Shown: in pieces, positions 36,446 to 45,846 of the stretch
Layout of the letters: each line of letters starts with the position of its first letter
Numbering within the stretch: the first letter of the stretch is position 1
NCBI RefSeq assembly: GCF_000315015.1
Contig: NZ_BAEP01000075.1
Location: 310,001 to 374,000, forward strand
Direction of reading: 5' to 3'
Origin: Paraglaciecola mesophila KMM 241
GTDB lineage: Bacteria > Pseudomonadota > Gammaproteobacteria > Enterobacterales > Alteromonadaceae
DNA length: 64,000 nucleotides
Made by a program: the position numbers and the translations under genes
Notes under the pieces: generated by a model
Database searches by the model: none
Seen by the model: only the letters and a program-made list of their open reading frames with translations
Told to the model about the DNA's origin: nothing

Positions 36446-36617
36446 TGAATAGCTTCCTTGTTATGTAAGTTAGAAACGCCTTTATGCGTCTGAATTAGCA
36501 CACTGTTAAAACAATGCAGCCGATGAACTATAAAGTAGTTTCGCTTGTAATTACAAGGTGTTATATGCAATGTAAAAAACAAGAAATTGGAATATCACGG
36601 AGAAGCATCGCGCTAGG

Positions 36618-38147
36618 TTACTCATAGCGCAACTGTAGGTCTAAAGCGTGTAGATAGCGCTCTTCAGTTGCGAGATCTGCACTAAATATAAGCTTATTTT
36701 CAAGCCATCCTTCGGGGAATGTTAGCCGTATGCTGTTTGCCTTCACTTTCACGCTAACGGGGGGGAGTATGTCGTCCTGACGCTTTATGTTTAACAGCAC
36801 CGCTAAGCGCAAAATAGCGATTAATTTGTGTACCTGCTCTGCGGGATGTTGGGTAAAATCTGCAATCTCGCTTGGGCGAATTTTTTTACGGTAGTAACGT
36901 ACTAATGTAGCCATTAGTGTTTGTTGCTCTTGATTAAAACCGGGTAAGTCAATGTGCTGTAAAATATAGGCAGAGTGGCGCTGGGTGCCATGAGTGTTGA
37001 TTTGCAAGCCCACTTCATGGAGCAGCGCCGACCAACCTAACATGCTCTTGAGCTCTTTGGTGGCAATATTCCAGCTATCTTTACATTGTTGATAGATATC
37101 CATGGTCACACTATGCACTCGTCTCGCTTGTTCTATATCAACATCGTATCGCGTCGCAAGACTTTCAGCAGAGCGCTGGCGTACGTCAGGGTGGGTCAAC
37201 TGGGTTTCCATTTCATATAAGACCCCTTCGCGCAATGCCGCTGAAGAGAACACCATATGGTCAATATTCAAGCTTTTGAAGATGGCAATTAAGATTGCCA
37301 AACCCGCAGCGAAAACAGGCTTACGATCTTCACTCATTTGACTGATGTTAAGCTTATCTAGCGTGCCGGCCTCGCAGCTGATTTTCACTAAACTGGTAAG
37401 TTGTGACAGCGTGACTTTGCCTTCGGTGGATTTGACACTGTCATTTTGCGCGATTTGAATAATATTGCGAATAGTGCCTGAGGTGCCAATACAGCTTTTC
37501 CAGCCTGCGCGTAGATAGGCTTTGTCAATCATCTCCAGTTCTTGCTGGGCTGCGGTGATAGCACGTTCGAACGACTTGTTTTTCAGCTCATTGTTTTTGA
37601 AAAACTTTTTAGTGTAACTGACACAGCCCATTTGTAAGCTGCGCAACATCTTAGGTTCAAACCCTTGGCCAATAATAAATTCAGTCGAGCCGCCACCTAT
37701 ATCGACCACTAACCGTTGGCCATTGTCATGGTTGGTATGAGCGACGCCTAAATAAATTAAGCGAGCTTCTTCGGCGCCACCTATCACTTCAATAGGGTAG
37801 GGAAGAATATTACGTGCTGCGCGGATAAAGGTTTTGGCGTTGCTGGCTTTACGTAAGGTATAGGTGGCGACGATTCGTACATTCTCTGGTGGGAAGTCCT
37901 GCAGGCTCTCAGCCACTACGTTGAGGGCATCTAACCCGCGTTGTTGGGCCTCGTCATCAAGGTGGTAATCACTGCTCAAGCCCTGCGCTAAACGCACTTT
38001 TTGTTTAACCCTGTGCAGGATCTGAACTGATCCTGCAACGACGCGGGCGACTACCAAATGAAAGCTGTTAGAGCCAATGTCTAATGCGGCAATTTTGCTG
38101 GTGTCTCTTACTTCTACACCATCAAATGGCGCATTGTCATTGGGCAT
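36618..38147 (-). CDS. ppx: Exopolyphosphatase / guanosine pentaphosphate phosphatase
   Basis: About 509 residues. Two actin-like ASKHA domains (about 20-310) show SKIAALDIGSNSFHLVVA and VDIGGGSTEFIIG, and a C-terminal HD-like helical domain follows (LLHEVGLQINTHG). It degrades long-chain polyphosphate and may hydrolyse pppGpp. I choose the ATG at 38147, which overlaps the ppk1 stop by 11 bases (translational coupling) over the ATG at 38180, which overlaps by 44. It is the second gene of the ppk1-ppx operon. Confidence 0.95.
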   Translation of the reverse strand: MPNDNAPFDGVEVRDTSKIAALDIGSNSFHLVVARVVAGSVQILHRVKQKVRLAQGLSSDYHLDDEAQQRGLDALNVVAESLQDFPPENVRIVATYTLRKASNAKTFIRAARNILPYPIEVIGGAEEARLIYLGVAHTNHDNGQRLVVDIGGGSTEFIIGQGFEPKMLRSLQMGCVSYTKKFFKNNELKNKSFERAITAAQQELEMIDKAYLRAGWKSCIGTSGTIRNIIQIAQNDSVKSTEGKVTLSQLTSLVKISCEAGTLDKLNISQMSEDRKPVFAAGLAILIAIFKSLNIDHMVFSSAALREGVLYEMETQLTHPDVRQRSAESLATRYDVDIEQARRVHSVTMDIYQQCKDSWNIATKELKSMLGWSALLHEVGLQINTHGTQRHSAYILQHIDLPGFNQEQQTLMATLVRYYRKKIRPSEIADFTQHPAEQVHKLIAILRLAVLLNIKRQDDILPPVSVKVKANSIRLTFPEGWLENKLIFSADLATEERYLHALDLQLRYE

Positions 38148-40221
38148 CTTTCTTTTTTTCCTGCTGTTTAATGTACTCATACGTCTCTATTTGGGAGCGC
38201 AGCTTTTTGCGATTACCACGACGTACGTATTTGTTCGATTGATGTTGGTCAATGATACGGGCTTTAAGGGTATCTTGAAATTGAATTTCGAGAATATCCA
38301 AAATTTGCTTGATGAGCTTGGGTTCGTATATGGGGCAACCCACTTCGATACGAAAATCCATGTTGCGGGTCATCCAATCCGCGGATGAGATAAACACGCG
38401 TTTATCGCCAGCATTCTCAAACACCATAACTCGAGGATGCTCTAGGAATCGGTCAACGATGCTGATTACTGATATATTTTCACTCAACCCTTTGACGCCA
38501 GGAACCAGTGAACACATCCCTCGAATAATTAAACGAACTTTCACCCCTGCTTGACTGGCTTTGTACAAGTCATCTATTAACAGTTGGTCATCCAAGTTAT
38601 TCAATTTTAGCGTAATCCCAGCGCTCAAGCCTTCTTTGACGTTCTGTATTTCTTGCCTGATCAACAGTTGTATTTTGGTACGAGCATTAATTGGCGAGAT
38701 CTGTAAATGCTGGAATTTTTGGCGACGATAAGGCTGCTGAATAAAGTTAAAAACGTTTTCTGCTTCTAATGCCAATTCTTGATTGCGGGTAAATAAACTG
38801 AAATCAGTATAAATTTTAGCGGTTTTTTCATTGAAGTTGCCTGTTCCGAAGTGAGCGTAGTGGATCAGCTCACCCTTTTCTTCACGGCTGACTAAGCATA
38901 ACTTACTATGGATTTTTAGCGCGTGCATACCAAATACGACTTTAATGCCGGCATCGGTCATGGTTTTAGACCAGCTAATGTTGGCTTCTTCGTCAAAGCG
39001 CGCTCTTAATTCAACCACTACAGTGACTTTTTTACCGTTATCGACTGCATCAATAAGCGAGTCTATGATGCGCGAATTCTTAGCCACGCGATACATATTC
39101 AACTTAATTTGCTTAACTTTAGGGTCAAAAGCCGCTTGGCGCACAAACTCAGTCACATGCAAGAAGCGATGGTAAGGATAGTAAAGCAAGATGTCCTTTT
39201 CACTGATCGCATCGAACACAGTGTTGTGGCGGGCAAAATCGCTCGAGGTGATGGCCGGTAGTTTAGGATTTTCCAAGTAGTCACGGCCGACATTTGGAAA
39301 GCCAATAAAGTCTTTAAAGTTTCGGTAAGTACCGCCAGCAATTAGGCTATCGTAAGAGGATATCTTTAAGCGTTTCTTCAGGTTACGTACCATGTCACTG
39401 GGCATCTGCTCGTCGTATACCACCCGCACGGGCTCGGCAATCAAACGTTGTTTCATGCTTTCTGACATTTTCTCCACGTAGCTTTCTTCAATTTCATCGT
39501 TTATGGAGTATTCAGAGTCACGAGTCATTTTGAAGGAATAGGCTTCACCGGATTCAAAATCGACAAAGCCTTTAAAAATGCTTTCAAGATTGAGTCGTAT
39601 AATGTCATCGAGCAATATAATATATTTCTTTTTACGGCTATTTTCCGGGGGGATCACCACAAAACGTGACAGGGCATTGCTGGGCACTTCAATTGTCGCG
39701 TATTGAGTACTCTTGCCGCTATTGTTAATCGCTACATATAAATAAGTGGCTGAGTCATTTAAGCGAGAAACGAGGTTTACTTTGCTATGCAATAATATGG
39801 GGGCGATATGGCGCAGTACTTTATTTTTGAAGTAATTCTTTAGCCAAGTGGTTTGGTATTCGGACAACTTTTCATCTTCAAGTAAGAAGATATTATAGCG
39901 AGCGAGTCGAGCAACAACGTCTTCACGGACGCGCTCAAAGTCTTCTGTCATGCCTAAGACTTTTTCTTGGATTTGCTCCATGAGTAGCTTAGTTTTATCT
40001 GCTTTTTCTGTTTCGCCCTCATCTAAGTGGATGTAAATTTTGCGTTTAACATCCGCCACTCGAACACGGTAAAACTCATCCATATTACTTGAGTAAATAC
40101 CGAGGAATCGAATCCGTTCAACAATAGGATTTTTGCGATCTGCTGCTTCTTGAAGAACGCGTTGATTAAACGCCAGCCAACTGATTTCACGAGAAAAGTA
40201 GATATTGGGTTGAGAATTCAT
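38137..40221 (-). CDS. ppk1: Polyphosphate kinase 1
   Basis: A 694-residue membrane-associated enzyme that makes inorganic polyphosphate from ATP. The N and H domains are followed by two PLD-like domains with the autophosphorylated histidine in LKIHSKLCLVSRE and a second catalytic histidine in LEHPRVMVFENAGDKRVF; SSADWMTRNMDFRIEV is a strong signature. Length is standard (about 690). A Pho-box-like site lies 55 bp upstream of the start, so phosphate limitation probably raises expression. The ppx gene overlaps its 3' end. Confidence 0.97.
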   Translation of the reverse strand: MNSQPNIYFSREISWLAFNQRVLQEAADRKNPIVERIRFLGIYSSNMDEFYRVRVADVKRKIYIHLDEGETEKADKTKLLMEQIQEKVLGMTEDFERVREDVVARLARYNIFLLEDEKLSEYQTTWLKNYFKNKVLRHIAPILLHSKVNLVSRLNDSATYLYVAINNSGKSTQYATIEVPSNALSRFVVIPPENSRKKKYIILLDDIIRLNLESIFKGFVDFESGEAYSFKMTRDSEYSINDEIEESYVEKMSESMKQRLIAEPVRVVYDEQMPSDMVRNLKKRLKISSYDSLIAGGTYRNFKDFIGFPNVGRDYLENPKLPAITSSDFARHNTVFDAISEKDILLYYPYHRFLHVTEFVRQAAFDPKVKQIKLNMYRVAKNSRIIDSLIDAVDNGKKVTVVVELRARFDEEANISWSKTMTDAGIKVVFGMHALKIHSKLCLVSREEKGELIHYAHFGTGNFNEKTAKIYTDFSLFTRNQELALEAENVFNFIQQPYRRQKFQHLQISPINARTKIQLLIRQEIQNVKEGLSAGITLKLNNLDDQLLIDDLYKASQAGVKVRLIIRGMCSLVPGVKGLSENISVISIVDRFLEHPRVMVFENAGDKRVFISSADWMTRNMDFRIEVGCPIYEPKLIKQILDILEIQFQDTLKARIIDQHQSNKYVRRGNRKKLRSQIETYEYIKQQEKKKDAQ

Positions 40222-40275
40222 TACGTCTTAATTGTCAAAGTAAACAAAATTTGAGCGATATAGTGTCAATTGTGT

Positions 40276-40293
40276 ATGACGAATTTATGACAG
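40276..40293 (-). promoter_or_regulatory. Pho box upstream of ppk1
   Basis: On the minus strand the sequence is CTGTCATAAATTCGTCAT, matching the Pho-box consensus CTGTCATAWAWCTGTCAY at 16 of 18 positions. Two heptamers, CTGTCAT and TCGTCAT, are spaced 11 bp apart. A TATATC-like -10 lies about 13 bp downstream, and the ppk1 start is 55 bp away. Confidence 0.8.
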
Positions 40294-40365
40294 CCATATC
40301 GCAGCCTTGTGCGCCTTGCTCACCGCAGACTTAGGCTGCACATAACAGCCAAGCCTAGTATTAAT

Positions 40366-40878
40366 TTATTTTGTCGCTGTTGAGCTTATATCAACCACCA
40401 AATCGTTGGCGATGGACTCTAATTCATCACTTAACTCATCCAAATCGAAACCCTCTTCTATGGCAACTAGTGCTTTAGCTTTAAACAGTAAACCACCCCA
40501 ATTAGGTGCGCTGTCGCAGGTGGAGTCGAATTTAACAATGTTGAGGTTAAAGCGATTTAAAATAGTTGTAAGTTCTTGCACGATCCCAGGCTTATCATTG
40601 CCCATAATGTCTATTTGAACCGTTTGAGTGTGCGGGGCAAGGTTAATATCCCCTTCGACCAAGTTAATAGAGAGATCCGGGTGGGTAGAAAATTGCTCTA
40701 TTAATTTAGTTTGTTTCTCTTCAGGCAATTGAATTTCGACGAAGCCAGCGAAGTGACCTGCCATATAGGACAAGTTACTGCCTAGCCAATTTCCACCCAA
40801 TTTGAACACTGATTGAGCAAGTGAGTCGACCAAGCCGCGCTTATCCTTACCAACAAGTGTAAAAATCAATGATTTCAT
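40366..40878 (-). CDS. ACT domain regulatory protein, GcvR-like
   Basis: About 170 residues with two ACT domains, starting MKSLIFTLVGKDKRGLVDSLA and continuing with QIDIMGNDKPGIVQELTTIL in the second half. This is the architecture of the glycine cleavage system repressor-type protein GcvR, which binds small ligands and antagonises GcvA. GAGG nine bases upstream supports the ATG at 40878 over longer open frame starts. It lies upstream of ppk1 on the same strand but is separated from it by 144 bp carrying the Pho box. Its target cannot be told from context. Confidence 0.82.
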   Translation of the reverse strand: MKSLIFTLVGKDKRGLVDSLAQSVFKLGGNWLGSNLSYMAGHFAGFVEIQLPEEKQTKLIEQFSTHPDLSINLVEGDINLAPHTQTVQIDIMGNDKPGIVQELTTILNRFNLNIVKFDSTCDSAPNWGGLLFKAKALVAIEEGFDLDELSDELESIANDLVVDISSTATK

Positions 40879-41099
40879 ATTAATGAACCTCGCGTTAAAG
40901 TGATGCCCTAAGTATTGAGATTTAGCATAGCGTAGAATCATAGTGAATGTGTGTAATTTTTCCTTAATAATCAATTGATAGTATAATATAGACCTTCCAA
41001 ATTTGGCTATGATGGCCGAGCAAATGTGACAGTTTATTGAAATACCAATTGAGCGCTATTATTACCATGTGTTGTAAAACTGATACGAAAAGCACGTCA

Positions 41100-41117
41100 C
41101 TGTCATGTTACTGTCAT
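41100..41117 (+). promoter_or_regulatory. Pho box upstream of the DUF47-pit operon
   Basis: CTGTCATGTTACTGTCAT: two perfect CTGTCAT heptamers spaced 11 bp. A TATCAT -10 element follows 11 bp downstream (41129-41134), the spacing expected of a PhoB-activated promoter. The gene starts 71 bp after the box. Confidence 0.85.
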
Positions 41118-41187
41118 TTTTCTTCAGGTATCATGCGCGACGATTAAATTCGAATTGTAGTATTTAAACCATAGAGATACTTAACGT

Positions 41188-41865
41188 ATGCCAACAAACA
41201 CATTTCTTGGGGTTTTCGCAAAATCTCCCCTGAAGCCGCTTGAAGATCACATTAAAGTGGTGAATAAATGTAGCCAAGGGCTGCTTCCATTTTTTAATTC
41301 TGTTTTCGCCGGCGATTGGGAAAAAGCAGCGCTATTTCAGAAAGAAATTTCTAATTTAGAGAAGCAAGCTGACACGCTTAAGCGAGATCTTCGCATCAGC
41401 TTGCCCCGCGGTATTTTTATGCCAATTCAGCGTCAAGACGTTCTTGAGTTGTTGACTCAGCAGGACAAAATTGCCAACAAAGCGAAAGATATCTCTGGTC
41501 GTGTGTTAGGTCGACACATGGATATTCCAGTGGTCATGCGTGAAAGCTTCATGGCTTACTTGGAGCGTTGCCTAGATGCAACCAAACAAGCAAAACGCGT
41601 GATAAATGAGCTAGATGATTTACTTGAAACTGGGTTTCGCGGACGCGAAGTGCGCTTAGTAGAAGATATGATTGTCGATCTAGATAAAATTGAAGATGAT
41701 ACTGACGTCATGCAAGTTGCTGTTCGTAGAGAATTATTGGAATTAGAGTCACAGCTTAACCCGGTTGATGTCATGTTTTTATACAGCATCATCGAATGGG
41801 TTGGGGAGTTGGCTGATATTTCAGAGCGAGTTGGTTCAAGACTCGAACTCATGTTAGCCAATTAA
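41188..41865 (+). CDS. DUF47 / TIGR00153 PhoU-like protein
   Basis: A 225-residue cytosolic all-helical protein of the DUF47 family (PhoU-like fold), with KQADTLKRDLRISLPRGIFMP and a charged Asp/Glu-rich middle (MIVDLDKIEDDTDVM). DUF47 genes commonly precede pit and may regulate the transporter; in rhizobia this gene is known as orfA of the orfA-pit operon. Here it is followed 12 bp later by pit and preceded by a Pho box. Confidence 0.9.
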   Translation: MPTNTFLGVFAKSPLKPLEDHIKVVNKCSQGLLPFFNSVFAGDWEKAALFQKEISNLEKQADTLKRDLRISLPRGIFMPIQRQDVLELLTQQDKIANKAKDISGRVLGRHMDIPVVMRESFMAYLERCLDATKQAKRVINELDDLLETGFRGREVRLVEDMIVDLDKIEDDTDVMQVAVRRELLELESQLNPVDVMFLYSIIEWVGELADISERVGSRLELMLAN

Positions 41866-41877
41866 GAGATAGCATTA

Positions 41878-43146
41878 ATGGATATTTTACAAACATACGG
41901 CTTCACACTAATTGTTGTAGCCGCTTTGGTCGGTTTCCTCATGGCATGGGGTATTGGTGCAAATGATGTAGCAAATGCCATGGGCACATCTGTTGGCTCT
42001 AAAGCCTTGACTATCAAGCAAGCGATTTTGATTGCTATGGTTTTTGAATTTGCTGGCGCTTACTTAGCGGGGGGCGAGGTAACCTCTACCATCCGCAAAG
42101 GTATATTGGATTCTACCTTCTTTATTGATAGCCCTGAATTACTTGTTTACGGGATGATATCTGCATTACTCGCAGCGGGTATTTGGTTGGGCTTTGCTTC
42201 GTATTTAGGCTGGCCGGTGTCGACCACACACTCAATTGTGGGCGCATTAGTGGGTTTCGCTGCTGTGGGAGTAAGTGCTGATGCTGTTGCTTGGAATAAA
42301 GTAGGAGGCATAGTCGGTAGTTGGGTCATTACTCCCGCTATATCGGGTTTCATTGCTTTCCTTATTTTCCAAAGCGCGCAAAAACTTATTTTTGATACTG
42401 ATAAGCCATTCAATAACGCTAAGCGTTATGTGCCTTTTTACATGGCTGCAGCGGGCTTTGTGATGTCGTTGGTGACGATCAAAAAAGGCCTAAAGCATGT
42501 TGGTTTTGAAATTGGTGCCGCAGACGGATATTACGTCTCCATCGCCATCGCCATTTTGGTAGGGATTATCGGCAAGTACGCAATAAATCGCATTAAATAC
42601 GATGAAAAAGCAGACAAGCGTACCCACTTTGCTAACGTTGAAAAAGTGTTTGCTATTCTGATGGTCGTGACGGCATGTTGCATGGCATTCGCCCATGGTT
42701 CAAACGATGTCGCCAATGCTATTGGGCCGCTGGCCGCCGTCGTTAGTATCATTCACAATGATGGTGAAATAACCAGTAAAGCCGGGTTGGTCTGGTGGAT
42801 CTTACCATTAGGTGGTTTAGGCATTGTTGCAGGTTTAGCGCTTTTTGGTCATCGGGTTATTGCTACCATAGGGAACGGTATTACTCACCTCACTCCTAGT
42901 CGTGGTTTTGCAGCAGAGCTTGCTGCTGCATGTACCGTGGTAATAGCGTCTGGTACTGGCTTGCCTATATCAACTACACAAACCTTAGTTGGGGCCGTAT
43001 TGGGTGTGGGAATGGCGCGTGGTATCGCTGCGATTAACTTAGGCGTAGTGCGCAACATAGTGGTGTCTTGGGTGGTAACCTTGCCCGCGGGCGCTGGCTT
43101 GTCAATATTGTTCTTCTTTGTCCTTAAAGGCATTTTCGCCCCATAA
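41878..43146 (+). CDS. pit: Inorganic phosphate transporter, Pit family
   Basis: A 422-residue membrane protein with about ten to twelve helices. The two repeated PiT signatures are clear: GANDVANAMGTSVGS near residues 27-41 and GSNDVANAIGPLAAV around 279-293, with PVSTTHSIVGALVG and PISTTQTLVGAVLG in the two halves. It takes up phosphate (metal-phosphate) by proton or cation symport with low affinity. It is cotranscribed with the DUF47 gene. A terminator follows 35 bp downstream. Confidence 0.96.
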   Translation: MDILQTYGFTLIVVAALVGFLMAWGIGANDVANAMGTSVGSKALTIKQAILIAMVFEFAGAYLAGGEVTSTIRKGILDSTFFIDSPELLVYGMISALLAAGIWLGFASYLGWPVSTTHSIVGALVGFAAVGVSADAVAWNKVGGIVGSWVITPAISGFIAFLIFQSAQKLIFDTDKPFNNAKRYVPFYMAAAGFVMSLVTIKKGLKHVGFEIGAADGYYVSIAIAILVGIIGKYAINRIKYDEKADKRTHFANVEKVFAILMVVTACCMAFAHGSNDVANAIGPLAAVVSIIHNDGEITSKAGLVWWILPLGGLGIVAGLALFGHRVIATIGNGITHLTPSRGFAAELAAACTVVIASGTGLPISTTQTLVGAVLGVGMARGIAAINLGVVRNIVVSWVVTLPAGAGLSILFFFVLKGIFAP

Positions 43147-43180
43147 AGGAGAAACGTTGGCGGGCAACCGCCAAAATGGA

Positions 43181-43233
43181 AACAGAACCCGTGTACTTCC
43201 AGTCTTAAGGCTAGGTACAGGTTCTGTTTTTTT
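43181..43233 (+). terminator. Terminator of the DUF47-pit operon
   Basis: AACAGAACC and GGTTCTGTT, reinforced by inner TGTAC/GTACA, form a long stem ending in TTTTTTT. It separates pit from the pst operon. Confidence 0.85.
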
Positions 43234-43277
43234 ATATTTGAAATTCACCTGAAAGAAAATTTAGTTCTTTGGCATGA

Positions 43278-43295
43278 CTGTAATATAACCGTTAT
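43278..43295 (+). promoter_or_regulatory. Upstream Pho box of pstS
   Basis: CTGTAATATAACCGTTAT matches the Pho-box consensus at about 15 of 18 positions. It lies exactly 22 bp (two helical turns) ahead of a second Pho box, as in tandem pst promoters. Confidence 0.6.
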
Positions 43296-43299
43296 AAAA

Positions 43300-43317
43300 C
43301 TGTCATATTATGGTCAG
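43300..43317 (+). promoter_or_regulatory. Downstream Pho box of pstS
   Basis: CTGTCATATTATGGTCAG: a perfect first heptamer CTGTCAT and a second heptamer TGGTCAG with the core GTCA retained. It lies 30 bp before the pstS ATG. Confidence 0.7.
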
Positions 43318-43347
43318 CTAATCTAAGTCTTTTATGAAAATAGTTGA

Positions 43348-44433
43348 ATGAAACCAAGTGCTTTATCGATAATTTGTGCATGTGTGTGGACGCTAATTAG
43401 CGCCCCTGCAAACGCTATGCGCGACTATATCGATGTGGTTGGCTCGTCAACTGTGTATGCCTTCTCCACGGTCGTGGCTGAACGTTTCGGCAAAACCTCA
43501 CAGTTTCATACACCAAAAATTGAATCTACCGGCTCTGGTGGAGGGTTGAAACTATTCTGCCAAGGTGTGGGGATGAAGTTTCCTGATATTGCCAATTCAT
43601 CTAGGCGCATCAAACCATCAGAAATTGATCTGTGCCAGCAAAACGGTGTTAACGAGGTGATCGAAATCTTGATCGGATTTGATGGGATCGTGCTTGCGCA
43701 AAGTAAATTGGCTGAACATATCCAGTTAACACGCCGCGAACTTTACCTAGCATTGGCTAAAAGCGTGCCGAATCCAGATGGTAGTGCCACTACTATCGAT
43801 AATCCGTTCATCACCTGGCAAGACATCAACCCTAGATTGCCAAACATCGAAATCGAAGTGTTTGGTCCTCCACCGACCTCAGGCACAAGGGACGCCTTTT
43901 CTGAATTGGTACTCGATTATGGTTGTCATACCTTTGACTGGTTAGCACAGATGAGTGAGCCACAAAGTCAGGCACAGACGTCGTCAAGAGAAGCAAGAAC
44001 CCGAAAAAACCAGCAAAGACGCTTATGCCGGATGTTACGAGAAGACGGCGCATACATTGATGCAGGGGAAAATGATAATTTGGTTGTGCAAAAATTAAAT
44101 GCCAATCCAAATGCGCTGGGTTTATTGGGCTTTAGCTTTCTTGATCAGAATAGAGATCGCATTAAAAGCGCTAAAATTGATGGATTCTCACCGAGCTTTA
44201 GCTCTATTGCCAATGGTGATTACCCTATTTCAAGGCCACTCTACTTTTATGTTAAAAAAGCACATATTGGTATGATCCCAGGAATAGAAGCGTTTATACG
44301 CGAATTTGTTAGTGATAATGCGTCCGGCGAAAGTGGTTATTTGCCGCGCAAGGGCATGATCCCACTGTCCAAATCAGAACGCCAAGCCATCGAATATCGA
44401 ATCAACGCCCTGCACACAATCATGCATCAATAG
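43348..44433 (+). CDS. pstS: Phosphate-binding protein of the Pst ABC transporter
   Basis: A 361-residue periplasmic protein with a signal peptide (cleavage after PANA). It has the phosphate-binding loop regions of the PstS family: GSSTVYAFSTVVAERF, ESTGSGGGLKLFCQG, NSSRRIK, and GPPPTSGTRDAFSELVL. It delivers phosphate to PstCA. The C-terminal YLPRKGMIPL is typical of the longer PstS subfamily in marine gammaproteobacteria and Pseudomonas-type operons. It is the first gene of pstSCAB-phoU. Confidence 0.93.
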   Translation: MKPSALSIICACVWTLISAPANAMRDYIDVVGSSTVYAFSTVVAERFGKTSQFHTPKIESTGSGGGLKLFCQGVGMKFPDIANSSRRIKPSEIDLCQQNGVNEVIEILIGFDGIVLAQSKLAEHIQLTRRELYLALAKSVPNPDGSATTIDNPFITWQDINPRLPNIEIEVFGPPPTSGTRDAFSELVLDYGCHTFDWLAQMSEPQSQAQTSSREARTRKNQQRRLCRMLREDGAYIDAGENDNLVVQKLNANPNALGLLGFSFLDQNRDRIKSAKIDGFSPSFSSIANGDYPISRPLYFYVKKAHIGMIPGIEAFIREFVSDNASGESGYLPRKGMIPLSKSERQAIEYRINALHTIMHQ

Positions 44434-44449
44434 ATAAGATATACGAGCT

Positions 44450-45844
44450 ATGAAAACCCCGACTCTCATCATTTTGACCCTACTATGTGCTGCAGGCGCT
44501 TATATTTTAGTGCGTAATCGTGCCTCGGATATCGCCTACCGTGCTGGCAAGAAGCCTGCGCTTCATTCGTTACCCTATTACTACGGTATGCTTAGCGCAC
44601 TTTGGTGCGCCTTGCCTTGCTTGTTAATTGTGTTTGTTTGGACTGTCCTCGATGATTACGCAGTCCACGCCGCCATTGTGAATTTGTTACCAGAATCGGT
44701 GCAAGCCTTGCCCGCAAGCGAAATTGATTTAGTGGTCAACACTGTCATCAATCTAGCCTTGTATCCTAATGCGTTGTTAAGCAGCAGCACGCCAGATTAC
44801 TTAATTCAAGCAGGGCAAGATTACTTGCGATGGCAGCAACTTAGCCAGCTTAGTCTGACGGTCGTGGTGTTGGTCAGTTTGTTTTTGGCTTTTTCATTAT
44901 GCTGGGCGCGAATAAAGCCCAAAGTGAAGGCGCGTCAACAAGTTGAGCGTATATTCCAATGGGCACTCCTACTGTGCGCTAGCATCGCTATTTTGACCAC
45001 TATCGGTATTGTGCTATCGGTATTATTTGAATCCTTGCGGTTTTTCCAATCTGTGAGCTTTTTTGAATTTATATTCGGTACACATTGGAGCCCTCAGACA
45101 GCCTTGCGTATTGATCAAGTGGGCGCTTCCGGTGCTTTTGGGGCGGTTCCTTTGTTTGTTGGTACATTGCTGATTTCTTTTATCGCCATGCTAATTGCTG
45201 TACCCGTTGGCTTAATGTCAGCTATTTATTTGTCTGAATATGCCACTCCACAATTGCGTGCCATCGTCAAACCCATGCTTGAAATTTTGGCGGGTATTCC
45301 TTCGGTTGTGTATGGTTTTTTCGCGGCACTCACCGTGGCACCGTTTATTCGTCAATCGGGCGGATTTTTGGGCTTAGAGGTATCCTCTGAGAGTGCGCTA
45401 GCAGCAGGCTTAGTGATGGGCGTGATGATCATTCCGTTTGTGTCATCTTTATCCGATGATGTTTTAAAGGCGGTGCCTCAGTCGCTACGTGATGGGTCAT
45501 TAGGATTAGGGGCAACCCAGTCTGAGACCATCAAGCGAGTGGTTATTCCCGCGGCGTTGCCGGGTATTGTCAGTGGGGTGTTACTGGCGGCATCACGGGC
45601 GATTGGTGAAACCATGATAGTCGTGATGGCGGCCGGTTTGGCCGCGCATCTTACGGTAAATCCACTCGAGTCAGTGACGACCATTACCGTGCAAATAGTC
45701 ACGCTATTAGTAGGTGATCAAGAATTTGATAGCCCTAAAACCTTGTCTGCATTTGCTTTGGGCTTAATGCTGTTTACCGTGACGTTAGCACTTAATTATG
45801 TGGCCTTGTATGTGGTGCGCCAATATCGTGAAGAGTACGAATAA
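44450..45844 (+). CDS. pstC: Phosphate ABC transporter permease PstC
   Basis: A 464-residue inner-membrane permease. The C-terminal 290 residues hold the classic permease core with the conserved SAIYLSEYATPQLRAIVKP and the cytoplasmic EAA-like loop (SLRDGSLGLGATQSETIKRV). Preceding it is an extra region of about 170 residues with two membrane helices and a periplasmic segment, making it longer than E. coli PstC (319). This long form is also known in Pseudomonas. It pairs with PstA to form the channel. Confidence 0.93.
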   Translation: MKTPTLIILTLLCAAGAYILVRNRASDIAYRAGKKPALHSLPYYYGMLSALWCALPCLLIVFVWTVLDDYAVHAAIVNLLPESVQALPASEIDLVVNTVINLALYPNALLSSSTPDYLIQAGQDYLRWQQLSQLSLTVVVLVSLFLAFSLCWARIKPKVKARQQVERIFQWALLLCASIAILTTIGIVLSVLFESLRFFQSVSFFEFIFGTHWSPQTALRIDQVGASGAFGAVPLFVGTLLISFIAMLIAVPVGLMSAIYLSEYATPQLRAIVKPMLEILAGIPSVVYGFFAALTVAPFIRQSGGFLGLEVSSESALAAGLVMGVMIIPFVSSLSDDVLKAVPQSLRDGSLGLGATQSETIKRVVIPAALPGIVSGVLLAASRAIGETMIVVMAAGLAAHLTVNPLESVTTITVQIVTLLVGDQEFDSPKTLSAFALGLMLFTVTLALNYVALYVVRQYREEYE

Positions 45845-45846
45845 TC

